Shown: one piece after another, positions 46,083-57,990 of the stretch | Layout of the letters: each line of letters starts with the position of its first letter | Numbering within the stretch: position 1 is the first letter of the stretch | Source: Craspedostauros australis | Taxonomy: Eukaryota > Bacillariophyta > Bacillariophyceae > Mastogloiales > Achnanthaceae | Direction of reading: 5' to 3' | DNA length: 64,000 bases | Assembly (NCBI GenBank): GCA_026770025.1 | Contig: JAMXDE010000007.1 | Location: forward strand, 372,001-436,000 | The notes under the pieces: model-generated | What the model was told of the DNA's origin: nothing | What the model saw: only the letters and a program-made list of their open reading frames with translations | Database searches by the model: none | Position numbers and translations under genes: made by a program

Positions 46083-47051
46083 ATGGGCGGCACCAGATCC
46101 AAACGAGGCGGCAAGAGCAGCAAGTACTATGCCGTGGCTGTCGGGAGGAAGGCCGGGATCTACCGCACCTGGGCTGACTGCCAAGCGCAAGTCAAAGGGT
46201 ACTCCAAGGCATGCTTCAAGAGCTTCCCCAGCGAAGCTGGTGCTCAGACTTTCCTCAAGGCCAATGGATCTGTCGCGGCCGCGTTCACATCAGCAAATGC
46301 AAGCATAAGAATAAATGCGGGACAGACTTCGTCAAGAGCTTTTGGGACCCAGCGTGAATCCACTGCAAGTGTCCCCCGAGGCAGAGGCCAGAACCTCAGT
46401 CGAGAGACTGCCGGTACTGCAGATGCCACTACTGCCTCCACAGGAAGTAGAGTTGCGCCATCGTCATCATCGTCGCGATCGAAACCATCCGCAGCGTCAT
46501 ACATCGCGGTCTTCGGTCCTGGCGCATCGCTCACCGACAAAGGGTTGCATATTGAAGTATCCTTCGACGGCGGCGCCAGAGGCAACCCAGGCATCGCAGG
46601 AGCGGGTGCCGAAATCCTCACGCGATACCGCAATTCCCAACACGATCGCACGGTGCAACGATCGAAGATTCACATGCGTCGCTTCGTCGGCAGATCGTCC
46701 ACCAACAACGAGGCCGAGTACGCAGGCCTGCTGGCGGGCTTGGCCAAGATCGTGCAGGAAATTCAATCATTTGCAACGTGCCGTCACCTGTCGTCCAAGC
46801 AACTCGATTGCACCGTCGCGGTCAAAGGCGATTCCAACATGATCATCCAACAGCTCTTGGGGAATTACAGATGCAACAGTCCCAATCTCAAGCCATTGTA
46901 CCGCGAGGCGAACAGCCTGATTGCGCAAATCCGATCCATCTCGCAGGCAAAGATCAGCTTCCAGCACGTTTATCGCGATCACAACAAGACGGCAGACAGT
47001 AAGTGCGACGTTTGCATGAACGAATGGAGCCACGGGCGATTTGTGGTGTGA
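46083..47051 (+). CDS. Ribonuclease H1 with N-terminal viroplasmin-like (hybrid-binding) domain
   Basis: Single exon, 322 residues. Residues 13-62 form the hybrid-binding domain shared by eukaryotic RNase H1 and caulimovirus viroplasmin: KYYAVAVGRKAGIYRTWADC, then KSFPSEAGAQTFL. A Ser/Ala/Thr-rich linker follows. The RNase H domain spans about 156-320 with the catalytic acids in place: EVSFDGGARGNPG (Asp162), STNNEAEYAGL (Glu210 or Glu212), VKGDSNMII (Asp250) and HVYRDHNKTAD (Asp305). It degrades the RNA strand of RNA-DNA hybrids (R-loops, primers) in the nucleus and possibly organelles. A GTAAGT within ACAGTAAGTGCG near 47000 looks like a donor site, but reading through gives a normal family C-terminus, so I keep one exon. 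Confidence 0.93.
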   Translation: MGGTRSKRGGKSSKYYAVAVGRKAGIYRTWADCQAQVKGYSKACFKSFPSEAGAQTFLKANGSVAAAFTSANASIRINAGQTSSRAFGTQRESTASVPRGRGQNLSRETAGTADATTASTGSRVAPSSSSSRSKPSAASYIAVFGPGASLTDKGLHIEVSFDGGARGNPGIAGAGAEILTRYRNSQHDRTVQRSKIHMRRFVGRSSTNNEAEYAGLLAGLAKIVQEIQSFATCRHLSSKQLDCTVAVKGDSNMIIQQLLGNYRCNSPNLKPLYREANSLIAQIRSISQAKISFQHVYRDHNKTADSKCDVCMNEWSHGRFVV

Positions 47052-48132
47052 TTTGAGGAGGTGCGCTCCTACTTCATTGCACTGATGGCGCTACACCGCC
47101 TTACTCGTATGAGAGCGTGCAAGCTAGCGCCGAGCATCACTGCTGTCGCTGTCATCGTTGCCATGCGGACAGCTAGTATTGCCATCATCCAATACCCTCA
47201 CATGATTTGCTCGTCGTGCGTCCAACCCCATCCCAACATCTCTGCTTCCTTCCGTGGTTTCCGTTCTTGAAGGACTGGCCAACGAGGCAATGGACTCTCA
47301 ACGTAGCTGGGTTTCGCACTTTGGCGAGGACGGCAACGAAGTTGATGGCGATGCAACACAGGAACGCTTTGAGAAGAACACTGTGGAAAATGCCAAAGAA
47401 GAATTCTCGTTCTAGAAAATAATGAAGAGTGCGATTACGGGTATGCTTGTCGAGCAATGAAGTCGTTCCTTCGTTGTACCATCTGCCTCCAGCACCGCCT
47501 TCTTGCAACATCAGCAATCAACATTTCGAACGAGCGACAAGACAAACCAATGAAACAGATAGATACAGCAAGATCGACGTCGGCGAGCGGGTATGCTGGT
47601 GTTTTTGAAGTCTTCTTCACCGGTGTGTTTACTGTACTTAATATTGTTGCGTCACGCTACGAACAATTACTAGACGTCGGTCAACAACTATAACATGAAT
47701 TTGGATTGAATGTGCGGACGGCGGCATGTGCTCCTGATTGCCTGGATCTCCATGCACGCGCGCACGCCTGGGTGCCCAATCTCAATACTTTTTCTCTTCT
47801 TCCCCTGCACACATGCAGTATTATGCATTCGAGTATGGTATACTCCAAGTGCTTCCCACTCTACTGCTGCTGCTTCAGCTGCAGCTCTTGCGCTTCGACT
47901 TGGTGGCATGCAGGATCATGCCAACATGGAATTGAAGCGCAGCGTTCTAACGCATTGCATGGCTGTGCCTATGCATGCACATGTGTGTGTGTGTGTATTG
48001 ATGTGGTCAACGTTTGATCGCTGGTGCTTGCTCCCCAGTCACCAACTATCCCCAGTCCGTGGACGACGCATAGCACCAGCCACCACTATCACTTCGGAGC
48101 AACCGCTCGGAACGAGATCCGCACAGAACGAA
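47052..48132. other. Intergenic region (convergent genes)
   Basis: No gene supported. TACTCGTA at 47102-47109 lies about 50 bases after the RNase H stop. A GT run occurs near 47984-47997. Confidence 0.5.
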
Positions 48133-51100
48133 TCAGGCAGCGATGCCAGTGTCATCGCCGAAGCAGCTGTAGCACATCTTGGCGCTGCCGTTGGATCGGT
48201 GCTGTGCTCTGATGACCGAGCAGTGTCTTCTGTACAGCATCTGGAGACCTGGCAGCCCGAGGCTGCGTTCAAATTCCGAAGGAGGGGCAGGGCTGGCGTA
48301 CACAACCGGTGAGGGGCTCGGCATTGCGCCGTCGGCAGCCGAAGATGCTTTCGCTGCGGGTGCGTCATGCTTCTTGATGTACCGGCCACCATGATGCCGG
48401 CCTTCGACAGCCTTCTTCATGGGTCTGACGCCGCTGTTAACAGGATGGCTGTGCGGGCAGACATCGCCGAAGGGACAGCCGCGCGATCGAGAGTGCGATG
48501 CGGTTGAGCAAAGCTTCGTCTTGTATCGTCGTGGCGAGTACAAGATCTCCTCCGAGGAATGGGCCTTGGTGCACTGCGCACCCAGAGGGCATTCGTTAAG
48601 GATGAAGGAGTCTCGGCCTCCGCGCCTGTCCGTTGCAGCAGAGCACACGGTGACATGCTGGCACATCTCGCTGTCGTAGTGCACCTTGCGAGGGTCTCTG
48701 CGGAGCCAACCGTCGTTGATCTCGACGTGGGCGAAGCCGCACAGCTCGTGGTTGTGATCGTAGCGCTTCGAGCACCACGTGGTGCGGAAGCTGCAGAGAT
48801 CGGCCATGGTCATCTGCCCCAGAGCATCGTCCTTGCGTGTGGCGTCAAAGCCCGCGATGTCGCCGCCGTCGGCGATACCGGAGACGGGGATGCCGACTGC
48901 GCTCCACGGGAACTGTTCACGTGTCGGGTGACCTCCGAAGAAGGCCTTCCATTCCTCACCAGAGAGCTGCAAATGCGAAGCGTTCGCGGTGTCGCGAATG
49001 AATTCGTTATGGCAACGAAATACGTCTTCGGCGGATCGCACGTTCTCGTTGAAACAAAGCAGTACGGCCCGCTTGGGTCCTTCTGCGGCAGCTGGGTGGT
49101 CCGATTCGGGAGCGTTGTCCTTGCTGGAGGAGGCGTCGTTGTTTGCGGCGCCCGATGCACCTGTGAGGCGTGGTGATGACTTGGGGGTGGGAGGTTTCTG
49201 ACCTCTGTCTTCGGCATCCTGCCTCGATGCCTCGATGACCTCGTGCTTGTTGACGACGAGGTTGTTCCATGGAGATGGCAGCTGGAGGAGCAATGCGGAA
49301 TCATCCGTGGCCTTCGGCGTGAAGGAGTCACGGAAGGTGTCGCCGTTCTCCTCGGTGCCATCCGATCGTGGGATGATGTAGTGGAAGCAAGAGTTGAGAA
49401 TGATCTGCATGCAGCGGTTCACCTTGGTTCGTGTGATCGTTCGGTTGTCTATCTTCTGCGCGACGCATGCGTGGACGCCTGATTGGAGCTGCTGGCGGGA
49501 GAAGTAGCCAAACTCGTTGGCAAGCTCCCGTCCCACCAACCATGTCACCAAGGCGACCGCTCTCGATGTGCCCGGTTCGTACAGGCAGGCCTTCTTGCGC
49601 AGCAACGTCTTCAGTATCTCCGAAGACGAGCGGTGGGCACCAGACATGCCTCCGTGATGTGGACTGCCTGGCGATTGGCCCATGCCGCTGAAGTGGCGGC
49701 CCGAGTGCGCGGGTGGCTGACCTCTCGCTCCGCGTCCATTTCTGGGAGGTGTCAGGCTTCGGCTGCGACTTTTGAGATGCGGGGAGGTGTTGTGGGGATG
49801 CCGCTTGTGCTGTGGCGAATGCACATGCGATGCGAAGTGGCCCGCGTGAGCACCAGAACGAGTTTCGCTCATCGTCGCGATTCCACGACTGGCGGTGCCG
49901 TGATGTGCCCCACCGGCTCCCACTGGTGTAGCCGCAGCGTACTGCAGGTGTGGGTGTGGATGCTGTTGGTGTTGATGTTTGTGTTGCTGCTGTTGATGTT
50001 GATGAGACAGCTGGATATGATTTGCCCACGTTGGGGTTGCCGTTCTTCGCTGGTGCGGGTTTGGGCCGATGGCCTGAGGTTGAAACGCCCCCTGTCGCGC
50101 CCGTTGTGGCGGCAACGGAGGAGTTTGAGATGATGCCATGTGAAGGCCTCCGTCGTTGCGGAAGCTTGCCACACGTTGATGGGAAGTTGTAGCGGCGCCC
50201 GGAGCACCGTGCAAAGCCTGAGGCTGGAGCTTCCACGCTGGTCCCGTGAGTTGCATGTCATCTCCCCACGATCCGATCCTCCTGTGGCCGGGGCCCGACG
50301 GTGCGGAAAGGAGAGTCGATAGCATCGATGGAAAGTCCTCCATCTTGATGTCCGCCCCCAATGACGCTTCATCGGTGGACGGTGCTGTCGAGACTGTGGA
50401 TGGCGTTCCCATCATGGGCACCTGCGTGGTCGCATTGCTGTTGTCCGCGCCATCCTCCGTTTCAAGGTCAGTCTCGTCATCTTCATGCAGAGTGCGACCA
50501 CTCGCAGCAGCTCTGTTTGATCCTCTCGTAGGAATGGGACGTGTAACATTACCCCGGCGGTCTCCACCTGGTGCGCCTGCCCTGGCACCACCGATGACGC
50601 TCATGGTGGCGTTGGCTGCGAGGTCCGATTGCGGTGCTTGCTTCGTTTCGTTGAGCGCAATGCTGTCCAACGATGACATCGGTGGTGACGATGCTCTTGC
50701 GCTTACTCCAACTCCCACTGCTGCCGTGGTTGCTGCTGTTGCGGTCTTGTGATTGATGTTTGCACTGTCGTGCGTGATGGGTGGCGTGACTGTTGCTGTT
50801 GCCGTGATGTGTCTGGGAACGGTGCGCTGGCGTTGCGACAACGGGCTATATCGTGAATCGTGGCTGCCCATGGCTGCTTGCGTACCAGTGCGATGGGATC
50901 GATGTGGGTGAGCTTCCGGCTTTTGCTGGTCCTCTGCTCGTTCCTGGTCGTACTGTTCTTGTCGCAGTGTCTCGTTGTGATTTGGCAACACAGCAAAGTC
51001 GTTAACGGACCTGGACGGTCTCAGCGCGATGTCCGCGGCAGTTGTCTGCGACGAAAACGGGTCGATTTGTGCAGGTCTGACACTGGTTCTGTGGACGCTG

Positions 51101-51160
51101 AGCAAACTTGACGATGGCAGCAGGAAAGCGTTGTGCTGTGGCTGTCTCAGTTGTTGCAGT

Positions 51161-51198
<38 letters not shown>

Positions 51199-52149
51199 GG
51201 GTTGGGGTTGTTGAGATTGAAACTGGAGTGGCAATGTGTCAGAACTGTTGACTGAGAATGGCTTCGTGTCAGTTTCTGTGTTTGTGGCTGTGTCTGTGTC
51301 TGTATTGAAGAGTATGCTTTGATTTGTGTTCCACACAAGAGGTTGTTCTCGATCGCGGTGATCAGAACCAAAATGAAGTGAAGAGAAGGGTCCGGTCGGC
51401 AGTATTGATGATGTTGTTGCTGGTGCTGGTGCTGTTCTCTGTGTTGTTGTGGCAAATTGTGGATGATTCTGTTCCGGAGCAAGTTCTGTGATTGCGCCAG
51501 GCGTGGCCGTGGAAAAGCCGCGCACACACGATTGGATGCTGGTTCCGCTTCGATTTTCTTCGGCTGTTGGTGGGTAATTTCTGACACCACCTGTCTTGCT
51601 CTCGTTTTGCCCCTGTTGTTGCTGGCTGGTGATTTTCGAGCCTCCACCTGTCGTGGATTGTGCTGTCGATCCCAGAGACGAAGCCCAGGTTTGGTTTCGT
51701 GTTTGGGTTTCCGTGTCCAAACTGATGGCGTGAGTGTGATTGTTATCGATTGGGGCTTGGTGTTGTCGTGTTTGCGATTGTTGTGGATAGGTCAGGTTTT
51801 GTTGCAGCTCCTGATGGTCTGGTGTTTGAAAGTTCCGTTTTTGATGTTGTGGCGACTGTGGTGGTGGAGGAGATGATGACTGGAACATGAATGAGGATGT
51901 TTGCGAAGGCAACGATGACACATCCCCGACACGGCCATCAAGTTGACCGTCGCCGAAGGAGGAGGAAAGAACCGTGCTTCGTTCTTCTTCTTTGTTGATG
52001 TCTTCTTGTCGATGTCTCGTTTTGAGTCGGTGATTCATCATCCGTGTTGGATCGTGGGCACAGTCCTTCGATTCTGATTGGTGCAGAGGCCACGATTTGG
52101 GAATGGTTTCTTTGGACAACGGGACTGCGTCGAGTTTCATCGAGACCAT
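48133..52149 (-). CDS. Large CCCH zinc-finger protein with conserved helical domain
   Basis: Single exon, 1338 residues from the ATG at 52149. The N-terminal 860 residues or so are low-complexity (Gln, Ser, Thr, Asn, His), including an uninterrupted Gln run coded at about 51148-51197. An ordered domain of about 90 residues follows, coded near 49360-49630: CLYEPGTSRAVALVTWLV, then GYFSRQQLQSGVHACVAQ, then VNRCMQIILNSCFHYIIP. I know this block from fungal and stramenopile CCCH proteins but not its function. The C-terminus has Cys/His clusters: LCSFRTTWCSK...CGFAH, MCQHVTVC...CPLGAQCTKAH and LCSTASHSRSRGCPFGDVC with PHSHP. Together with RRDPRKVHY they resemble the RR-type CCCH fingers of plants. 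Probable RNA-binding post-transcriptional regulator. Confidence 0.88.
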
Positions 52150-54493
52150 GTGTGTTGTCGGTGACAAGTTGTGGCTGGTGCCGGTTTTGCTGTTGTTCGC
52201 ACAGTTTTTTTACCGTTGTGGTTGTCGTTGCCGCTGTGTTGTTTGTGCTGTTGCTTTTGTTGCTGTGTTGTCGTTGCTGATGAGGTCGGGGGAGAGGTCG
52301 ACAATGGCGCTGCTCGCAACTCCGTGGCTGGGCTGTCGTGTTCCGTCGCCGATTTTACGATTGCGAACTTGAAGGCAGGAATGAAAAAGAGAGGTCTTGT
52401 TTCACTTCACGCTGTGCTCAGCTTCGCGCGCCCAGTTCCTGCGCGTGGTGGTTGCTGATGTTGATGATGATTTTGATGCTGTCGTGTTTGCCTTGACGAA
52501 TGCGGGGGGCCTTCTGTGCTGTGCTGCGCTGCACCGTGCGTGGAGTTACAGATGGTTGTTCGTTCGTTCGTTCTTCCTCACACACACACACGCACTTGCT
52601 CCTGGCTCTGCGTCTCTGTCTCTTGGTCTCCTCGCCGTTGACTCGCAAGGCAGATGTCAGGCAAGAGACGATGGCTTCGCTTCCGGACGACACCACCTCG
52701 ATGGTTGCGGTATTGCCGTTGTCGCTGCGATCGTTGATGTGGATGTTGATGTTGATGGTCTGTGCGTATCGTATCCTCTGATGAGTACCGTATGTCGTGT
52801 TGTCCGTGGTGCAGGCACAGCGCTTGTCGTGTCGTGATCGTTCGCGTTCTCGATCTCCTGTGTGGTGATGATGGTGATGAGTGAGTATGTGTGGGATGAG
52901 TGTGTCGTGTGTGTGCTGTGACTGGGGTGGTCTGTTTTTGTCGCAGCGATCATCCACGGTGCTCTTGTTACGAGGCGAACACCGTCCGTTGGAGCAAATT
53001 CGGAAATTCAATTCAAATTGTTGTTTGCTTTTTGTCTTCCGCGCCGCGCCAAATCGGCCGACCGACTCTCTCCCAAGTTGACACTGCCACTAACACCACC
53101 AACGATGACACACCTCCAATCACACAAAAACTCCGAAAATAGTCGTTGTGCACTCCGAACAGATCAGCAACTCCACGCGCCGTTTGGGATGCTCACAGAT
53201 GTGGCACTTCTGTCTCCTCACAATCTGCTCGTATCTGTGTAGCTTCCGAGTTCTTTCTCTTGGTGTTGTTTCCTCCTCCACAGGCCTGATTCGTCTTGGT
53301 GCTTTGATTGTCTGCACGTCCACGTTGAGTATGTTTGTGTTTGCACCAACCTCCTTGTCGCCGTCGCCGTTGTTGTTGATCCCAAAGCGCCTTTGCGGAA
53401 CGGGATGGATGACGATGACGCTGTTGTTGCTCTCTTGTTGTCTTTCTTGATCGCTTCTGGGGAGCGCGCTAAAATCGCCAGCTCTGCACTCCTTGTCATG
53501 TGTGGAATGTTGGCGTCAGCCATCCCCGCGTGCATGCACACGCTGCACGTGAATGTGGCGATACCAACATCTCCATGCGAAACCTTCATCGTGCTTCGTG
53601 ATGGGCTTGCTCGCTTGTGACGGTTAACACTCTGGTGCTTGTTATTGCGCGCAGTCGCTCGTTGGTGCGCCCCCGTGCAGCGCATAAAACTGTGTCCACG
53701 CAACCACGCTGCACAAATACGATTCAACCAAAGACAAAGCTGGACGGAGAAAATTGGTTTCAAATCCGCAGGGTCCACGTTTGCAACTCCACCATGTTGC
53801 ACACGTTACCGTGCACAATTGACATGATTGTGGCGAAGAATATCGGTTTGGGAGACGTTATTTGTCCGGTCAATTCTGCGGTGCGCTTTGAGTTTGTTAA
53901 ATGTGCAACAGAGCGCTCCACGCCAAAGCTGCGCGAGAAATAGTGCCATGGTTGTCACTCGTTGTCGGATCAATTTGTGTGGCCACACACAAAGCACCAG
54001 TTCGTCACAATGCGTGGCTGGCTGTGGCTGTGCCTGTGGTTTGTTGATGCGTCCGTTGAGGTGTCAGGCAAATCACTCCTCGATTCTCCAATTCTCCGCT
54101 GTCCAGTTCTTTTTGTGTGATGCGGCTGTCAACGTCTCCGCGTGTCACGTACAGAACGTCGAAGAAGACGAAGAAGACACACAGAGAGAAAAAATCCACT
54201 TCAACTCGGTCACGATGCAGTTGATCGAAGGAGTCATTGTGTCCACGAGCCCGGATCGGCACATCACCAAGAACAGAAAAGATACCCAAAGCGCCCACAG
54301 CCAACCATGATGTCACAAGATGTGCCTCTCCCTCTCTCTCGGCCTGTCGGTTTGGATCCCTTCCAGAGAGCATCCAGATCATCAACCCATCACCACCCCA
54401 TCACTATTACTATCGCTACCGCTACCGCTACCGCTACTCTCCCATCGCTTTTTCACTGCTCCACCATACTGTTCGTGGATCCTGTGTGTGGTC
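52150..54493. other. Divergent upstream region between CCCH and SMR genes
   Basis: About 2.3 kb without a supported gene. GT/TTG-rich near 52190-52270, a CA run at 52576-52592, and alternating GTGT words at 52862-52920. The 5' leader of the SMR gene, or an upstream targeting exon, may lie in 54000-54490. Open frames up to about 200 codons here are mirror-strand low-complexity readings. Confidence 0.45.
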
Positions 54494-56080
54494 ATGAAGT
54501 GTCGATTACTTCACATCGCCTGCCTCGTGCAAGGCATCTCGGCCAAGATTCAGAGGCGCGGCGACCTTGAATCTTCGGCATCAACGTCATCCCTCGGCTA
54601 CGCATCTGATTGGCCTCTTCCTTCGTCGGCATCACCGGCGTCACCGCAGTTGGTGTTGCTATCTGCAATGAACCCTCTGTTGGACGCTCACAAATCCTGG
54701 AACACATTCCAGCAACGCCGATCACGCTTCGATGGGCGGTGCAGAACAACGTGGCAAGAAAATCCAACTACGACAACATTCTTACGGTCGGCGGCGATCA
54801 AATCCAGAGATGGGAGCCATCTCGTCAGGAGCCATCTCGTCTGGAGCCATCCACGGATTCGGCAGGACGCACCCAGCTTCAGAGATGCCGATACCGTCGT
54901 GCTGGATAGGAACCGCGCGATCACCGCCGTACGTGGTGGAGCCATCACGGAATCTGCGACAGCAACGACGGCAGCAACCGCCAACACGAATGGCGTGTTA
55001 AGCGCCTTGCTCGCGATGATCCAGTTCATCGAATCGAGCGAGACCCGGTGTTGGATACTGTTGTTTGCTGCCATTCTTCTGGAGACCTTTGGTGCAACAC
55101 TGATGAAGCTGGGACGGGATCAAAACTCCTTGAAGATTCTGGCTCTCGCGCTCTCCGTTGAGTTGACCAGGTGAGTCTGTGCCAACGATTGGCTCCTGTG
55201 TCTGAATCATGGCCGTGCTGTGATGGTGTTGATCAGTGTCAGAAACTTGATCTTTGTGTGAATGAATGAATGGACAGGCGCTCGCATGCTCTGTTGGGAA
55301 TGTCGGAACACTGGTCCATACTTCGATGCGTTATTATTGTTTGGAGTGCCCTGTTCTTCTTTTCCGGCTGTGCACGAGAGTGTGGTGAAGGGCACAAGCC
55401 ATCAATGCTCTCAAGGAGATGCTGCATCAAATCACTCAACCTGCCACTTCGCTTTGCTTGCCCATGCAGCGTATCTGGATTCGCAATCGCCTTGGAGAAC
55501 ATCGATGTCAGCGTGGCCTACGCGGTAAGTGAGAATCGCATGGCGTGTTGGTGCTTCTGTCATGTGCATCACACCCCTCCTTGTTGGCACGGACCCGCAC
55601 ATCGGTGGTATCATCCGTTCATGTGGTGCGACGGAGAGATTGCTTTGGAAGAGGCTCTCTCAACACAGACGTGTTGCACCCGTAATTGTGCACTTCTGTG
55701 TTGGTCGATATGATGCTGCGCCATGAATGCTATTAAATGTTTGACCGACTGCTGGTCATCGGTGTACTGTAGCGAGTTGTCGGATGCCACTCTCACCTGC
55801 TCTACTCTAACCTGTTTGTGATACTTCATGCCATACCATACCATACCATACCATACCATCCTGCCTACTCTACTCTACGCTACTCAACTCTCTCTATGCT
55901 CTGTCACACTGTGATCTCTTCCCCAATTCCGCCTTGCAGGTTTGGGCTGCGCTGGGCACGGCGATAGTATCCGCAGCGGGCATATTGCTATTCAATGAGA
56001 GCTACGATGCCATCAAGTTGTGTTGCCTGGCAATGATCATCGTCGGTGTCGTTGGGTTGAATCTGCGAGACTCGCATTGA
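54494..56080 (+). CDS. Small multidrug resistance (SMR/EmrE-like) transporter with long N-terminal extension
   Basis: Exons 54494-55170, 55470-55524 and 55940-56080 join in phase (phase 2, then phase 0) to give 290 residues. The last 115 residues or so form a complete four-helix SMR domain. Helix 1 is ILLFAAILLETFGATLMKLG, with the Glu that aligns with EmrE Glu14. Helix 2 and its loop end in IALENIDVSVAYA. Helix 3 is VWAALGTAIVSAAGILLF, with Trp at the EmrE Trp63 position. Helix 4 is IKLCCLAMIIVGVVGLNL. Such proteins exchange cations or guanidinium-like compounds for protons. The first 165-170 residues are Ser/Arg-rich and could be targeting sequence or over-extended frame; starts at 54320 or inside the extension are possible. 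The tiny middle exon is assigned by splice sites, phase and homology. Confidence 0.83.
55831..55859. repeat. CCATA pentanucleotide microsatellite
   Basis: Five full CCATA units plus CCAT, inside intron 2 of the SMR gene. Confidence 0.95.
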
Positions 56081-56446
56081 GATAGGTATTATACGTACGT
56101 ACGAGTATGCAAACGCCACGGCATCAAATGGAAGCACAAGTCGTCAGGACGTCAGGAGTAACTATTGTGCTATCAGGAGTAATCGCACTGGTACAACTCC
56201 CTCTCTCTCTCTCTCTCTCTTTGCTCCAGCGCAGAGGATACTTCCTTCCAATCTCTGCACGAGTCTGTTATGGCAGCAACGATCCTTGTGTTCGTCGCCA
56301 ATCTGATCCTCAACAGCCGCATTGCTCGATCCGCACAATACTGTTGCATGTTGTGGCCGTATGCGTTGTCCGCGATGATGCTGCCACTTGGATGCTCCAC
56401 ATTGCTGCTCCGCGCTGCTGCCAATTGACCGCAATGATGCCGCTCC
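56081..56446. other. Convergent intergenic gap
   Basis: A 366-base gap between two stops. It contains ATACGTACGTACGAGTAT at 56091-56108 right after the SMR stop and a (CT)n run at about 56200-56221. No gene. Confidence 0.55.
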
Positions 56447-57990
56447 CTATTTGTCCTGATCCGGAAGACACCAGATCTCTTGGTACGTTCGGATGAGATC
56501 CGGCAACGCCATGCGGCGCGGCAGCTCAAAGGTCCGCGAATTGCTGGCCTTGGCCAAGCCCTTCGCCAGTTCGTGCTGCCGTGGCGGTTCCGGTTTCTGC
56601 GGGATGGTGTCAACCGTCTGCTTCTTCCATTCCATCCTTGCTTTCTCCCACGTTTCGAATCCGCAGTTGTGAAAGTGACGTCCATCTGCCCGGTTCCGGA
56701 TGAAGCCATCGTCCGACCATGAATTCTTGGTGGTTCCAACGACCATGAAGGAGCCTCGTTTTGCTTGCTCGTTGGTTTGGCCCGACGCGGACTTCGCCTG
56801 GTCGTCGGCGTTGCTCCTATCCCCAGGTCTTCTCCACCATTCTTCTGAGGTTGGTGCTCCAGGTCGGATGTTCTCTGTTGTATAATAGTATTTCGTATTG
56901 CATGATAGATGGCATTGCGTGCGAACGTACATGCGTATTCGTGCAATTGCGTGAGACGAATGAAATGAGACATGAATGGGGCACTGCGGCATGATGTGGG
57001 ATCCAATCCGATCATTGCAAGGAGTCTTGCGTACACACAAGCACACACACTCATGGCAATCACAAATGGAGTCTCTCCACCTCTGTCCGTAGGAAGCCGA
57101 AACCGTTCGGGCGGGAGCTGCACGATACAACCACCAAACAAAGTACGAGTCGACCAAGAGTGTGCACTGACTGGCAAGCGCGAACAAGGACTCCATGAGG
57201 AAGCCAAGCGCGTGGACGGGCGGTGCTCGCATCGATTGGACTCACCGACCCTCCATGCCGCGGTGGAAGAAGTGTCCGAATAGAAGCTCTCCTCTTCCGT
57301 GTAGCTGGGTGTCTTGGAGGCGGACGACCTCCTCTTCTTGCTCTTGCATGTGAACAACGAACGGGGGCTGCGCCGTGATCCCTCCGGTGAAGACGATGAG
57401 GCAGTCGTCGAAGTGGAGTGCGCTGGTGATTTTGGCTGCGCACGTCGCCGACTTCCCGCTTTGGACATGATGTTCTGCATCCACATTACAAGCGTTGTGC
57501 CGAGCTTCTTCTTCGTCTTCTTCCTGCTATTGCTATCGCTGTTCTTGCTTGGTGCTCTGCCGCTTCTTCTGCGTTCTTGCTTGTGCTTGCACTGATTGGT
57601 GTTTGTGTTTGTGCTCGTATGGTTGCGTCTGGTGTTTCTCCTGGTGTTGTTCGTCTTCGTGGTTGCACGACTACGATTGCTTCGATGACTATTTGTGTTT
57701 GGACGACTGATCGAGCGGCTGCTTGGGCAAGAACTTGCGCTCGTCAAACTACGGATGGATTTGTTCCTGGCTTTGCTGTGATCCTTGTTGCTGCTTCTGC
57801 TGCTGCTGCTGAGCTTGGTCCAACTCGACTTCGGTTGCTTTGTGGGATGTATCAGTCGGGAGGACCTCCTCGTGGTGTTGCCTTTGGTCCGTGCAGTGCG
57901 ATGCGTCCTTTCCCTCTTGGTTGTTCCTGTTGCTGCGGAAGCCGTGATTGTTGGTGTCACTGGTCTTGCTCTTGTGTGGTCCAAGACCAT
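56447..57990 (-). CDS. Protein with probable Gag1-like clamp (DUF4050) domain
   Basis: Exons 57990-57246 and 56874-56447 join in phase 1 to give 390 residues. The minus-strand frame also stays open past the donor at 57245, but that reading loses all ordered sequence. The spliced form gives a coherent domain: NIRPGAPTSEEWWRRPG, then SFMVVGTTKNSWSDDGFIRN, then ETWEKARMEWKKQTVD and PLP-like end FELPRRMALPDLIRTYQEIW. The two Trp-containing blocks and the final helix resemble fungal and stramenopile DUF4050/Gag1-like proteins as I remember them. Residues 1-240 are Ser/Thr/Arg/Asn low-complexity, so the start is weakly supported; MWMQNIMSK further in is an alternative. Function unknown; the yeast relative is linked to TORC1 signalling. 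Confidence 0.68.

Noticed and set aside
48559-52280. Plus-strand Cys/Leu-rich frames opposite the CCCH gene
   Set aside because: They are shadows of Gln/Asn/Ser codons on the minus strand, and the zinc fingers and helical domain are only on the minus strand.
53617-53943. Possible small gene of about 108 codons
   Set aside because: No recognisable domain, no splice context and composition like surrounding non-coding DNA.
56173-57245. Unspliced continuation of the minus-strand frame through the DUF4050 gene
   Set aside because: The sequence after the donor at 57245 is disordered and antisense-like, whereas the spliced frame gives a coherent domain.
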